The position numbers were made by a program, and so were the translations under genes. Under the pieces are notes generated by a model. The model did not search any database. It saw only the letters and a program-made list of their open reading frames with translations, and was not told the origin of the DNA. Shown here piece after piece: positions 19,421 to 27,695 of a stretch of 64,000 nt of DNA. Origin of the DNA: Photobacterium lipolyticum (GTDB taxonomy: Bacteria; Pseudomonadota; Gammaproteobacteria; Enterobacterales; Vibrionaceae); the NCBI RefSeq assembly GCF_003026475.1, contig NZ_PYMC01000003.1, forward strand, positions 372,001 to 436,000, in the 5' to 3' direction. Numbering within the stretch: the stretch's first letter is position 1; each line of letters begins with the position of its first letter.

Positions 19421-20146
19421 TTATTGGGCATAAATCATCTTTTTCGTCATCCCGCCATCCAGGGTGAAATTTTGTCCGGTGATAAATCCAGATTGCTCAC
19501 TGAGCAAAAACGTTACCATAGAAGCGACATCATCAACGTGGCCGACACGCCCTGTTAAGTGTTGCTGTTCATCAACAGAGCGTAATGTTTTATCTGTCGT
19601 ATTGATCCAGCCCGGAGAGATGCAATTGACCCGGATGTCTGGGCCTAAACTGTTTGCTAAGGCATGAGTCAATGCAACCAGCCCCCCTTTGGATGCACTG
19701 TAGGCTTCTGTATTCGGTTCAGACTGCTGTGCGCGAGTTGAGCTAATATTAACCACCGAGCCTTTTGATTCTCTCAGTAACGGCAGACAAAGTTTGGTTA
19801 ACATTACAGGCGCAGTTAAGTTGACTTGCAGCACCCGATTCCAATCGTACATATCTAATAGATCTAAAGGAGGATTATAAGGATTGGCTATTGCGGCGTT
19901 ATTGACCAGCCCATCTAATTGACCAAACTGCGAACCAATCTCGCTAATCACCGCAGAAAGCTCTGATTCAACGGTAACATCAGCACAACGAAATCGGATC
20001 CGAGGCTCTTCTGCAACCAACTTAAATCCGTCTTCTTCATTAATGTCAATCGCGATGACAATCGCATTGCTCTTAACGAGCATTTTGCAAATACCTTTGC
20101 CAATGCCGTGAGCACCACCAGTCACCAAAACCACTTTGCTAGTCAT
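19421..20146 (-). CDS. Short-chain dehydrogenase/reductase (SDR)
   Basis: Classical SDR of 241 residues. The N-terminal nucleotide-binding motif TGGAHGIGKG, NNAAIAN, the catalytic Ser in NISSTRAQQ and the active-site Tyr-Lys pair YSASKGG are all present. After the first strand comes an acidic end of the second strand (IAIDINEEDG), which favours NAD(H) over NADP(H). The substrate cannot be told from the sequence. It is divergent from nosP with about 150 bases between. Confidence 0.9.
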   Translation of the reverse strand: MTSKVVLVTGGAHGIGKGICKMLVKSNAIVIAIDINEEDGFKLVAEEPRIRFRCADVTVESELSAVISEIGSQFGQLDGLVNNAAIANPYNPPLDLLDMYDWNRVLQVNLTAPVMLTKLCLPLLRESKGSVVNISSTRAQQSEPNTEAYSASKGGLVALTHALANSLGPDIRVNCISPGWINTTDKTLRSVDEQQHLTGRVGHVDDVASMVTFLLSEQSGFITGQNFTLDGGMTKKMIYAQ

Positions 20147-20295
20147 TGATTCCCTTCATTTTCGACAGTTTTCTATGATGTTATTCATTAGCGGCTAACA
20201 GACATCAGACTTTAGTCATAAAATGACATTACTTACTGATTGATGAGTAAAAAGTGTCTATTATGGGACAAAGTAATAATTAACAGTAAATAAAA

Positions 20296-21477
20296 ATGGA
20301 TATAGCCACCAGTTTCTCTGCCTTTCATTTATCAGAACATGCTATTTCAGATGCTATAAGCAAACTAAATCTGAAAGTAGCGAACCCTAAGCTGGTATTA
20401 GTCTATTTTTCCGAAAATTATGATGAGAGCTTGCTCCAGACAAGCTTGCAGGAAGCCTATCCTCACGCACAGATATTAGGGTGTTCATCTTGTCAGGGAA
20501 TAATGACAGATGAAGGCTATAACCGTGGCAAAGGCATTGCATTATGGGCAATGAATGACTACACCGGTGCATTTGGCACTGCCATCGTCTCAACCAATCA
20601 AGCCCCCTTCGACATGGCTCGCCAAGCGGTATTACGTGCAATTGAAAATAGTGGTCGGCCAGGTGAGCTCCCGGCATTAATCTTGCTGCATGCAACACCA
20701 GGAAACGAAGAAGAAATTATTAAGGGGATAGAACATGAGCTTGGTACCTCGGTTCCGATTATCGGCGGAAGTGCTGCAGATGACTTTGCACAAGGGAACT
20801 GGAAGCTATTTACTCATGAGCAAAGCACGCAACAAGGTGTAGCTTTATGTGTGTTTTATCCTTCCTGTCAAGTGAGCTATTCGTTTCATTCTGGTTATGC
20901 TACTACCGGTATGTCAGCCATAGTGACTCGTGTCGAAGGGCGGGAAATTATTGAACTGGATAACCAACCCGCGATTAAAAAGTATCAGAGTTGGCTGGGT
21001 AAAAACTCAAACAATGACAATACCGAGAGCATAATTAGCGAAAGTAGCTTAAGTCCCTTAGGCCGAGTGGTGGGAAATGTACATGATTTACCTTATTTCA
21101 AACTCGCTCACCCCAGAAAAGTCACAAAAAGAGGGGGAATTGAGCTGTTTGCTACGGTCGAGGAAGGTGAGCGACTCTATTTGATGGAAGGCACTGAAGA
21201 ACGCCTGGTTACCAGAGCGGGTAGGGTTATCGATTCGGCTAATGATATCAATAATAGTCAAAAGTTAGATCCCATCGGCGGGATTACCATCTACTGTGCC
21301 GGTTGCATGTTAAAAGTACAACATAGAATGAATCAAGTCGCCCATTATGTTAATCGGGCGATGCATAGCGCACCTTTTGTTTGTCCATTCACATACGGGG
21401 AACAAGGGCAATTTATTGGTGGCGAAAATGCACACGGCAATTTGATGATCTCAGCCGTTTTATTTCATAGGGATTAA
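20296..21477 (+). CDS. nosP: FIST-domain sensor protein, NosP-type
   Basis: 393 residues, with an N-terminal FIST domain (ILGCSSCQGIMTDEGYNRG) and a C-terminal FIST_C domain (YCAGCMLKVQHRMNQVAHYV ... PFTYGEQGQFIGGENAHGN). NosP proteins are haem-based nitric-oxide sensors that act on a co-transcribed hybrid histidine kinase. Here the kinase gene follows after three bases. In Vibrio cholerae the equivalent pair (NosP/VpsV with VpsS) lies next to the cco-fnr cluster, as here. NO sensing is inferred from family and context; haem binding cannot be read from sequence alone. The ribosome site is weak. Confidence 0.8.
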   Translation: MDIATSFSAFHLSEHAISDAISKLNLKVANPKLVLVYFSENYDESLLQTSLQEAYPHAQILGCSSCQGIMTDEGYNRGKGIALWAMNDYTGAFGTAIVSTNQAPFDMARQAVLRAIENSGRPGELPALILLHATPGNEEEIIKGIEHELGTSVPIIGGSAADDFAQGNWKLFTHEQSTQQGVALCVFYPSCQVSYSFHSGYATTGMSAIVTRVEGREIIELDNQPAIKKYQSWLGKNSNNDNTESIISESSLSPLGRVVGNVHDLPYFKLAHPRKVTKRGGIELFATVEEGERLYLMEGTEERLVTRAGRVIDSANDINNSQKLDPIGGITIYCAGCMLKVQHRMNQVAHYVNRAMHSAPFVCPFTYGEQGQFIGGENAHGNLMISAVLFHRD

Positions 21478-21480
21478 TAA

Positions 21481-23553
21481 ATGCCAAGTTTTGAATCAGA
21501 GAAACTACAAGAGACATTGCTTGATTTATTACGAAGTCAGGACAGAGAAAAGCAACTAAGGGATGAAAATTCAGCTATTCTTGCTGGAATATCCGCCATG
21601 GCCGGAGCCAACAATAAACGACAGGTATTTAATAGTTTATTGGCCGTACTACGAAAATATATTGGTTTCGAGCATGCTCTGGTTCTTACGCGTGACGATG
21701 AAGCGGCACCGCTACAAGAGCTAGTAACGACTTGTCAGGTGTTCGAATCGAGTGTCTGGACGGTAGAAAACACATTTTCCCGCTGTCTCAAAGGTGAAAG
21801 TGTGGCGTTATTTTCACCCCAAAATGTTAATGAATTTAAAATATTGAGTTCAGACATGCTTAATCACTGTCAATCGGCTTTGATGACAGGGGTCAAAGTA
21901 AGTACAGGGGATGCATTACTCCTTTTTTTCCATTCTGAGCGAAGTCAGTTTACACCGCATTGTCGCCGGGTATTGGACAGTTTTCGTCCTTTGCTAGAAC
22001 GTGCAATTATTGATATTGATTATCGCGAGCGTCTTCAATCACTTGTCATGGCCCGAACGCAAGAACTGACTCATAGCCAGCAACGATTCAAAGATTTTGC
22101 GAAAACGGTCGGTGACTGGTTTTGGGAAATTGATACCGATTATCAATTTACCTATATATCAGCACCTCATTTAGCAAACCACATCATTGATGATGATAGC
22201 ATTTTTGAAATATTTGGTGAGCAATTAGAGTTACGGGATCAGCTATTACAAAAATTAGAAAATAAAGCAGCTTTCGAAGATTTAGAGTGGCAATTACCCG
22301 AACATGAAGGTGGCTTGTGGATTAGTTTGAGTGGTACCCCGTATTTCAATAAACAAGGAAAAATAGTTGGTTATCGGGGAACAGCCAAAGACATTACCCA
22401 TCGCAAACAACGTTTGTTTGAATTACAGCAAGCACGAAAACAAGCCGAATCCGCCAACACCGCCAAATCAGAGTTTCTGGCCATGATGAGCCATGAGATC
22501 CGATCGCCATTGAATGCGGTATTAGGTTTGATGGACACGTTATCTGATTCAGGTCTCAATCATGAACAAGTCGCGTGGGTGAACCAAATGGATCAATCGG
22601 CTCAACTGCTTCTTACGATCATCAATGATATTTTAGATTTGTCTCGTATCGAATCTGGTAATTTTGAGTTATTTAATGCTGAAATGTGTCTTGCAGACAG
22701 TATTAATCTCGTCGTTAATCAATTAAGAGATCAAGCGAATAGGAAAGGAATCGCTTTAACCTCGAAAATAGATTCATCAGTACCCATTAGTATGCTTGGG
22801 GATAAAAACCGGGTGGCACAGGTAATGTTCAATCTGATTGGCAATGCTATCAAGTTCACAAACTCGGGTTCTATTCGAGTAGTCGTTAAAGCTGTTGATG
22901 AACAGGTTGAAATTGCGGTGAGCGATACAGGTATAGGAATTGCGCCCAAAGCCCAGAAGACTCTGTTTAATCCATTTGTTCAAGCCGATGGCAGCATTAC
23001 TCGACGCTTTGGCGGCACGGGATTGGGGCTCGCAATTAGCCAGCACCTGATTAATAAGATGAACGGGAAAATATCGCTCTGCAGCGCGTTAAGTGTAGGA
23101 AGCTGTTTCACCGTTTCGATTCCGATCATACCTGTGACAGAAACTACGATTAAAGAGTTACCACAGCAGTTATCAGCGTCAGAACGCTCGCTTAACATTT
23201 TGCTTGCTGAAGATAGTAATACCAATCAGCTTGTCGCGAAACTCATGCTTGAAAAACGTGGTCACCGCGTACAAATTGCGAATAATGGCGACGAAGCAGT
23301 TAGAGCATTACAAAATGAACATGAGCAATTTGATATTGTCTTTATGGACATTTCAATGCCAGTACTGGATGGATTACAAGCCACGAGATTGTTACGAGAA
23401 AGAGAAATTCACATTCCAATAATTGCGTTAACGGCTAATGCGATGCAATCAGATAAAGACGAATGCCAAAAAGCGGGCATGGACGATTTCTTAGCCAAGC
23501 CGATACGTTCAGCAGAACTCAACCAGGTGCTTAGCAAATACCAGATGCTTTAA
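21481..23553 (+). CDS. Hybrid sensor histidine kinase, VpsS/NahK-like
   Basis: 690 residues without membrane segments, so it is cytoplasmic. Order: N-terminal GAF-like region (about 30-180), PAS domain (about 205-310, ending GYRGTAKDITHRKQ), HisKA with phospho-accepting His338 (MMSHEIRSPLNAV), HATPase_c (GNAIKFTNSG, DTGIGIAPKA, RRFGGTGLGLAIS) and a C-terminal receiver with Asp623 (VFMDISMPVLDG) and Lys in FLAKPIRS. In V. cholerae VpsS feeds phosphate into the LuxU-LuxO quorum pathway and raises biofilm matrix expression; a similar role is inferred. It forms an operon with nosP and is the last chromosomal gene before dif. Confidence 0.88.
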   Translation: MPSFESEKLQETLLDLLRSQDREKQLRDENSAILAGISAMAGANNKRQVFNSLLAVLRKYIGFEHALVLTRDDEAAPLQELVTTCQVFESSVWTVENTFSRCLKGESVALFSPQNVNEFKILSSDMLNHCQSALMTGVKVSTGDALLLFFHSERSQFTPHCRRVLDSFRPLLERAIIDIDYRERLQSLVMARTQELTHSQQRFKDFAKTVGDWFWEIDTDYQFTYISAPHLANHIIDDDSIFEIFGEQLELRDQLLQKLENKAAFEDLEWQLPEHEGGLWISLSGTPYFNKQGKIVGYRGTAKDITHRKQRLFELQQARKQAESANTAKSEFLAMMSHEIRSPLNAVLGLMDTLSDSGLNHEQVAWVNQMDQSAQLLLTIINDILDLSRIESGNFELFNAEMCLADSINLVVNQLRDQANRKGIALTSKIDSSVPISMLGDKNRVAQVMFNLIGNAIKFTNSGSIRVVVKAVDEQVEIAVSDTGIGIAPKAQKTLFNPFVQADGSITRRFGGTGLGLAISQHLINKMNGKISLCSALSVGSCFTVSIPIIPVTETTIKELPQQLSASERSLNILLAEDSNTNQLVAKLMLEKRGHRVQIANNGDEAVRALQNEHEQFDIVFMDISMPVLDGLQATRLLREREIHIPIIALTANAMQSDKDECQKAGMDDFLAKPIRSAELNQVLSKYQML

Positions 23554-23892
23554 ATATTCTCAATTAAGGTAGCTGATGCCATGAAATCGAATTATCAAAG
23601 TAGCCAACGCTGTGTTGATACAGCTAAAGATAGCCAAAAGGAATAGCAAAGCATGGTTGATGAGTTGTACCAATCTACTGATCGCATTGATTGCAAGTTC
23701 TGTAATTAACAACGAACTTGAAGATCAATGCAAACTGACCATTTGCAGAAGAGCTTAAAGTAAGGTGTTAATTACCTATTTTATGGTAAATAGCCAATAC
23801 TGTTAAATTGTACAGTAGTGTTTGATAGAAAGAGAAGTGCGAGAAAATAAGAGGCATTGAGAGGTAACTTAAGATATAATCATTAATGCTGA

Positions 23893-23920
23893 ATTTAACA
23901 TAATATACATAATGCGCACT
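23893..23920 (-). other. dif: dif, chromosome dimer resolution site (XerCD)
   Basis: Read on the - strand: XerC arm AGTGCGCATTA, central TGTATA, XerD arm TTATGTTAAAT. This matches E. coli dif at 26 of 28 positions and, as I recall it, V. cholerae dif1 at 27 of 28, with the one difference in the centre. XerC and XerD recombine chromosome dimers here at division. In vibrios many phages and satellites use it as an integration site. The DJR provirus begins about 270 bases away. Confidence 0.93.
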
Positions 23921-24108
23921 GGAAGGTGTAAATTTAACAATATTTCAAGGGTTTGGGTCATCACTGTAATATTTGTTAAATCTCAAGCTAATTAGATTTG
24001 ATATCAGTCGCTTACAAAAGAAACTTAAACTTTCAAATGGTTGTATCCATTTACTATCACTTTCTGGTGAATGCCATCATTTCACAACGTAACGCGGGAT
24101 TTTACACT

Positions 24109-24129
24109 TTAATCGTTTCCATCGATTAA
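24109..24129. promoter_or_regulatory. Possible operator upstream of the phage DUF3653-like gene
   Basis: Perfect inverted repeat TTAATCG / CGATTAA with a seven-base spacer, 60 bases before the gene, next to a TTTACA hexamer. A repressor site is plausible but unproven. Confidence 0.3.
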
Positions 24130-24188
24130 ACCATACCTCACCAATCGGAAAAAACGTTAAAAATCAAAATAGAATTGCGAGGTAAATC

Positions 24189-24662
24189 ATGTTGCATGAA
24201 TCGTTTGTCCAGTTGTTCTGGCGTGTTTTTGATGATATTCACCAGGCGTCAGCGTGGTTTCATGTAAAACCCGTCACCGTCAAGCGCTGGCTGACGGGTA
24301 AAATTGATGTCAATCCGATGGCCGAAAAGCTATTGCTGATTCGTTCCCGCGGCTATCTGCCGGACGATACGCGCTGGAAAGGTTTTCGTGTTGATGAGGA
24401 CTATTGCGTAATCGTCACCCCCGAAGGACGTCGATTTAGCCCTAAAGAGCTTGAATCTTGGGCGCTCCGGTTTGATGAGTATCACGCCCTTAAGCGTATG
24501 TATGAGCTGGACTATGTTCCGGTGCGCTCGAATGTGGTTACACCGTTGCCGTTTCGTGGTGGCCGCCGGATACAACAGCCAGAATGTGACACTGTGACGA
24601 AGGAGAAAAAGAAACTTTATCGAAAAAAGCGTAAAAACAATGTGTTAACTAAGTCCAAATAA
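24189..24662 (+). CDS. DUF3653-like phage protein (putative DNA-binding)
   Basis: 157 residues, basic. The N-terminal half contains a helix-turn-helix-like stretch (ASAWFHVKPVTVKRWLTGK) followed by the family segment PMAEKLLLIRSRGYLPDDTRWKGFRV. The C-terminus is very Lys/Arg-rich after DTVTKEK. Proteins of this kind are found in small Vibrio phages and in elements integrated at dif, but their function is not established; a regulator or replication-accessory role is possible. GCGAGG precedes the ATG. It is the first gene of the element next to dif and lies opposite to the late operon. A decayed relative of its last 55 codons lies at 36830-36997. Confidence 0.75.
   Translation: MLHESFVQLFWRVFDDIHQASAWFHVKPVTVKRWLTGKIDVNPMAEKLLLIRSRGYLPDDTRWKGFRVDEDYCVIVTPEGRRFSPKELESWALRFDEYHALKRMYELDYVPVRSNVVTPLPFRGGRRIQQPECDTVTKEKKKLYRKKRKNNVLTKSK
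24586..24598. other. matS-like site, one mismatch
   Basis: GTGACACTGTGAC differs from GTGACRNYGTCAC at one base. It encodes part of the DTVTK motif of the phage gene. The homologous position in the decayed copy at 36915 is an exact matS. Confidence 0.35.
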
Positions 24663-24741
24663 TTAATCACTGATTTAATCCCTCTTGGCTTTATAGGTAT
24701 GATCCCTGCCAATTTTCGCGCGAATATAAGGAAATATAGTA

Positions 24742-25431
24742 ATGAAAAAACTGGTTGTTGTTGCAATATCTACCGCTTTACTGGCTGCATGTGGAGGTGG
24801 TTCTTCATCAAGCACGCCGACACCAAGACCGGGCCCGTCTCCAACGATTCAACCTAACGGTATCTATAAATCAGCTGATGCTGTGATGGTTATCGATACC
24901 GCAATTGCTAACGGTGTTTTAGCTGCCGATTCCACTAACAATCTTTACTCGTTTGATTCGGCCACGGTAAATAACGAGACTTTAGCCCTTAAAGGTGTTC
25001 GTCTTTGGTCTGATGGCCTTTTTGTTCACGATCCTGAGCAAGCTGTATCAATTACATTTGATGGTAATACCGCCAGTGCAATGGCGGTTATAGACGGCAC
25101 GTCATTTGTTCATTCTTTCACTAAACAACCGGACAGTCTGGCTCTTAATCAAATCACCGGCACACATACCAATGCGGATGACGGTTCAACATGGGCTATT
25201 GATTCGGAGGGTAATATTGCAATTAATGGTATGTGTACTTTTTCCGGTACGCTGACCAAGAATAATCATTATTACAGGGCTTCTGTGACGGCAACGGCTT
25301 GCACACCATCAAGCTATGACGGGAATTATAACGGGGCTGCATTTACTGTTAGTGATGGCGGAACTATTCAGTTAGTAGGTGCGCTTTATAATGATACCAA
25401 TATGATTTGGGGAACTGTTCCTGTTAATTAA
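24742..25431 (+). CDS. Lipoprotein, probable phage cargo
   Basis: 229 residues with a lipoprotein signal peptide: hydrophobic VVVAISTALLAAC with the lipobox LAAC, then a flexible Gly/Ser/Thr/Pro linker. The mature part is beta-rich with repeated Asn/Asp/Gly turns and two Cys (GMCTFSGTL, ATACTPSSY). I do not recognise the family. It is transcribed with the DUF3653-like gene, towards the convergent late operon. A surface lipoprotein carried by a provirus could block superinfection or alter the host envelope; this is inference only. Confidence 0.7.
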   Translation: MKKLVVVAISTALLAACGGGSSSSTPTPRPGPSPTIQPNGIYKSADAVMVIDTAIANGVLAADSTNNLYSFDSATVNNETLALKGVRLWSDGLFVHDPEQAVSITFDGNTASAMAVIDGTSFVHSFTKQPDSLALNQITGTHTNADDGSTWAIDSEGNIAINGMCTFSGTLTKNNHYYRASVTATACTPSSYDGNYNGAAFTVSDGGTIQLVGALYNDTNMIWGTVPVN

Positions 25432-25438
25432 AAAGATA

Positions 25439-25454
25439 GGCCGCGATTGCGGCC
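25439..25454. terminator. Bidirectional terminator between convergent phage operons
   Basis: Perfect stem GGCCGC / GCGGCC with GATT loop, T-rich on the + side. It separates the lipoprotein gene from the end of the late operon. A degenerate relative of the same hairpin (CCCGCGATTGCGGC core) lies at 37006-37024. Confidence 0.75.
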
Positions 25455-25457
25455 TTA

Positions 25458-25619
25458 TTATTTCTGCTCTAACTTTTGCAAACGTTTTTCAAAGCTGTCC
25501 ATACGCACTTTAAGTTCAGACTGGGTCTGTTTTATCCAGCCTATATCAACCTTTAACGCGACGACCGTTGCAACGCTAGAGATAATTCCCGTTCCCGCTG
25601 CAACCAGAAATGTTTCCAT
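25458..25619 (-). CDS. Small phage membrane protein, 53 aa (holin/spanin-like)
   Basis: Begins METFLVAAGTGIISSVATVVAL: one N-terminal membrane helix. A charged coiled-coil-like tail follows (IKQTQSELKVRM, FEKRLQKLEQK). GGGGG lies a few bases upstream of the ATG. It is the last gene of the late operon, straight after a holin-like gene. The topology suits a lysis accessory protein (i-spanin or holin partner). Confidence 0.65.
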   Translation of the reverse strand: METFLVAAGTGIISSVATVVALKVDIGWIKQTQSELKVRMDSFEKRLQKLEQK

Positions 25620-25622
25620 TAA

Positions 25623-26036
25623 CTACCCCCACCTTTTTTCTAACCAACGCTCAGCCGCTACCCGTAACATGCGTCTAAAGCCAAAGGTATCAATGTAAAC
25701 CATGGACAAGCCGTACCAGTAATACTCAGGAACAATAAGCAAGGCGGCAAATCCCGCATCAACGTATTGCGCCATGTCAGGAATAAAGCACAACACTAAC
25801 GGTGATGTGGTGATGAGCAATAGGTATTCATCTTTCCAGCCACGCTGAGCAATGCTTAGTTCGTCGAGCTTTGCGGCGTTGTTGTCACCCTGTTGAATAC
25901 GTTCAATAGTCGCGGTGGTTTTGGCTTCACTGATACGATCTTTACGCTCGGATTCTTTGGCCTTGGTTTCTTGCCGATTCTTGTAGAGTGATACACCGCC
26001 AGAGATTAGCGATGCAATGATTCCTATCATAACCAT
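25623..26036 (-). CDS. Phage holin-like membrane protein
   Basis: 137 residues. An N-terminal hydrophobic helix (IGIIASLISGGVSLY) is followed by a charged linker (NRQETKAKESERKDR), then two further hydrophobic stretches (LLLITTSPLVLCFIP and GFAALLIVPEYYWYGL). Position next to the peptidoglycan hydrolase and a further small membrane protein suggests the lysis cassette. The true start may be the third codon (26030), since the previous gene's stop overlaps there. Confidence 0.7.
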   Translation of the reverse strand: MVMIGIIASLISGGVSLYKNRQETKAKESERKDRISEAKTTATIERIQQGDNNAAKLDELSIAQRGWKDEYLLLITTSPLVLCFIPDMAQYVDAGFAALLIVPEYYWYGLSMVYIDTFGFRRMLRVAAERWLEKRWG

Positions 26037-26122
26037 CCCTTATAGCGTAAAAATTTAAGTGTGTATGCGCCGATAACGACGCCCGCCACGCTAATGGCTA
26101 TGTGTTTTGCTGTTGGATTCAT
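26027..26122 (-). CDS. Tiny phage membrane peptide, 31 aa
   Basis: Starts MNPTAKHIAISVAGVVIGAY and continues TLKFLRYKGWL: a single membrane helix with a basic end. The start overlaps the end of the hydrolase gene (ATGCC at 26122 versus its stop at 26119) and the stop overlaps the next gene, so it is translationally coupled. No family is recognisable at this size. Confidence 0.55.
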   Translation of the reverse strand: MNPTAKHIAISVAGVVIGAYTLKFLRYKGWL

Positions 26123-26622
26123 GCCAGTTTCACCCCTTGCATAACCTCAGAAATCGGATATTCGCGCCCTACTTCCATGCGTGCCATGGCCTGTAGCAAA
26201 TTGGCGGTTAAGTCGTCGTTCTTCACATCAATCGGCGTGTATTTGCTGATGCCTGTCCATTCGCTCACTAAGTTGGCGTAATGGTCGGTTTCATTCTCAT
26301 GACTCGGCGCGAACGTGTGAATGATGTCGTAAATGGTATTGATTCCGCGCCGCTGGTAGCTGCGCAGGATTCGCGCCCCGGCACGAAAGCCGTATTTCAC
26401 ATGGGTGAATTCTTCAAAGGCTGAATCGTCATTGGTGGCCCGTTCGCCCATCCAATTTGTTTTATCGCCTTTGGATTCTCGGATATTGAGCGGGTTGTTG
26501 TTGCGAACGCCACGCGGCGCATTCAAGTCTAATGAGTTGCCATCGGTATGAGTTGGCGATTGTTTTTGCTTCATGTAAATTAATATCCCTATAAATAACG
26601 TTAAAGTAAGAACCATACGCAT
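26119..26622 (-). CDS. Phage peptidoglycan hydrolase (lytic transglycosylase-like structural protein)
   Basis: 167 residues. An N-terminal membrane anchor (MVLTLTLFIGILIYM) precedes a compact domain with RGVRNNNPLNIRE, W-MGERATNDDSAFEEF, GFRAGARILRSYQRRG and FAPSHENETDHYANLVSEWTG. These motifs are common to phage 'structural protein' hydrolases with a lysozyme/transglycosylase fold, used either at entry (virion-bound) or at lysis. The Glu of NIRE is a candidate catalytic residue. The membrane anchor suits incorporation into an internal-membrane virion, as with PM2 P7. Confidence 0.75.
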   Translation of the reverse strand: MRMVLTLTLFIGILIYMKQKQSPTHTDGNSLDLNAPRGVRNNNPLNIRESKGDKTNWMGERATNDDSAFEEFTHVKYGFRAGARILRSYQRRGINTIYDIIHTFAPSHENETDHYANLVSEWTGISKYTPIDVKNDDLTANLLQAMARMEVGREYPISEVMQGVKLA

Positions 26623-26624
26623 GA

Positions 26625-27695
26625 TTAAGCCGCTACATAATCTGGCATATTGAAGTAGTTAATTGTGTTAACGTTTTTCGAATAATACGCTTCAACTGAA
26701 AACTCTTTCCCACCTATGCCAACACTACCGCCTGTTACATTGGTCAGCTCTAATTGATTGGTATCCCGATTTGCCCTGATTAGAATATCTTTAGACAAAA
26801 CACGGTCAGTGGAATGGGTTTCGACTATGTTGACAGTCAGGTGTTTTTCAATGCCATGCGGATAATTCATCAATGGAATTGGGAACGTCATATTTTCCAC
26901 AAACTCCGCTCCGGTTAACCCGGTTTTAATTTTAAAAAACAACTGGTCATCTAAATCAATTTCAGTTGTATCCAGCTCGGGGATTTCACCCGACACACCG
27001 AAATAGACGCCCGCACTCGCAATGAATGTATGCTGCGCCTGTTTAACATCTAAGCGCTCAACAAAAAAAGCGTACACGCTCCCCATTTCTAACGTGACAT
27101 TGTCAATCCATCCTTCATATTCATCAGTCCACATTTCAGCCTGAATGATTTCTGATGCTATATACCCCGTAGCCTCATAATTCTCATTCAGTTTAACCAG
27201 CCCAAAGCGCACACGCTCATAGCCGGAACCCCGTAGGCGGATATAACAGCAGGTGCTTTTCAGTGCCTCTACCGTTGCCGCTGGAGCACGGAATATCTGA
27301 TATAACACTTGATTATGTGAACCTGAGGAAATCTGAAGCTGACCTCCAGTACGGCTACCAAACCTGTCATTTTCAGACACCGAAAAACTACGAAACTCCG
27401 GCTTTGATAATTGTTTTGCTTCGCCGTTCCAGTTGGGGCAAGCGGGCGCTGCTAACGAGTGAGCATAAGACAAAGAATTCTGATTATCTTTATCGATGTG
27501 CGGTCGCCCCCAACGGGATAACGAACCTTTAAAACCATCACACGCAGCCAGAAACGCGGCATTTCGTAAGATGTTTTTAGGCATAGCAGGTTTCAATAAT
27601 TCCGCCAAACGCCTGTCTAACTCTTCTGCCAAGAACTCGATTTTGTTACGCGGGTCGCCCGCAGGAAGGCGGTCTTTTAATGTTTGCGCTGTCAT
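26625..27695 (-). CDS. Putative phage spike / receptor-binding protein
   Basis: 356 residues, mostly beta-strand, with no membrane segment or signal peptide. I find no recognised family. Assignment rests on size and position: in PM2 the largest structural protein after the capsid protein is the spike P1, near the end of the late operon. The N-terminal half has a module resembling carbohydrate-binding sandwiches (QVLYQIFRAPAATVEALK, CYIRLRGSGYERVRFG). The start overlaps the preceding stop (ATGA). Confidence 0.5.
   Translation of the reverse strand: MTAQTLKDRLPAGDPRNKIEFLAEELDRRLAELLKPAMPKNILRNAAFLAACDGFKGSLSRWGRPHIDKDNQNSLSYAHSLAAPACPNWNGEAKQLSKPEFRSFSVSENDRFGSRTGGQLQISSGSHNQVLYQIFRAPAATVEALKSTCCYIRLRGSGYERVRFGLVKLNENYEATGYIASEIIQAEMWTDEYEGWIDNVTLEMGSVYAFFVERLDVKQAQHTFIASAGVYFGVSGEIPELDTTEIDLDDQLFFKIKTGLTGAEFVENMTFPIPLMNYPHGIEKHLTVNIVETHSTDRVLSKDILIRANRDTNQLELTNVTGGSVGIGGKEFSVEAYYSKNVNTINYFNMPDYVAA

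Larger units (their letters stand above)
23554..24188. other. Intergenic region carrying dif
   Basis: 635 AT-rich bases with no supported gene. It contains the dif site (23893-23920) and, closer to the phage gene, a short inverted repeat (24109-24129) that could be an operator. Confidence 0.6.

Noticed and set aside
24189-24662. The DUF3653-like gene as a rolling-circle replication protein
   Set aside because: No HUH motif or catalytic Tyr pattern is visible and 157 residues is too short.
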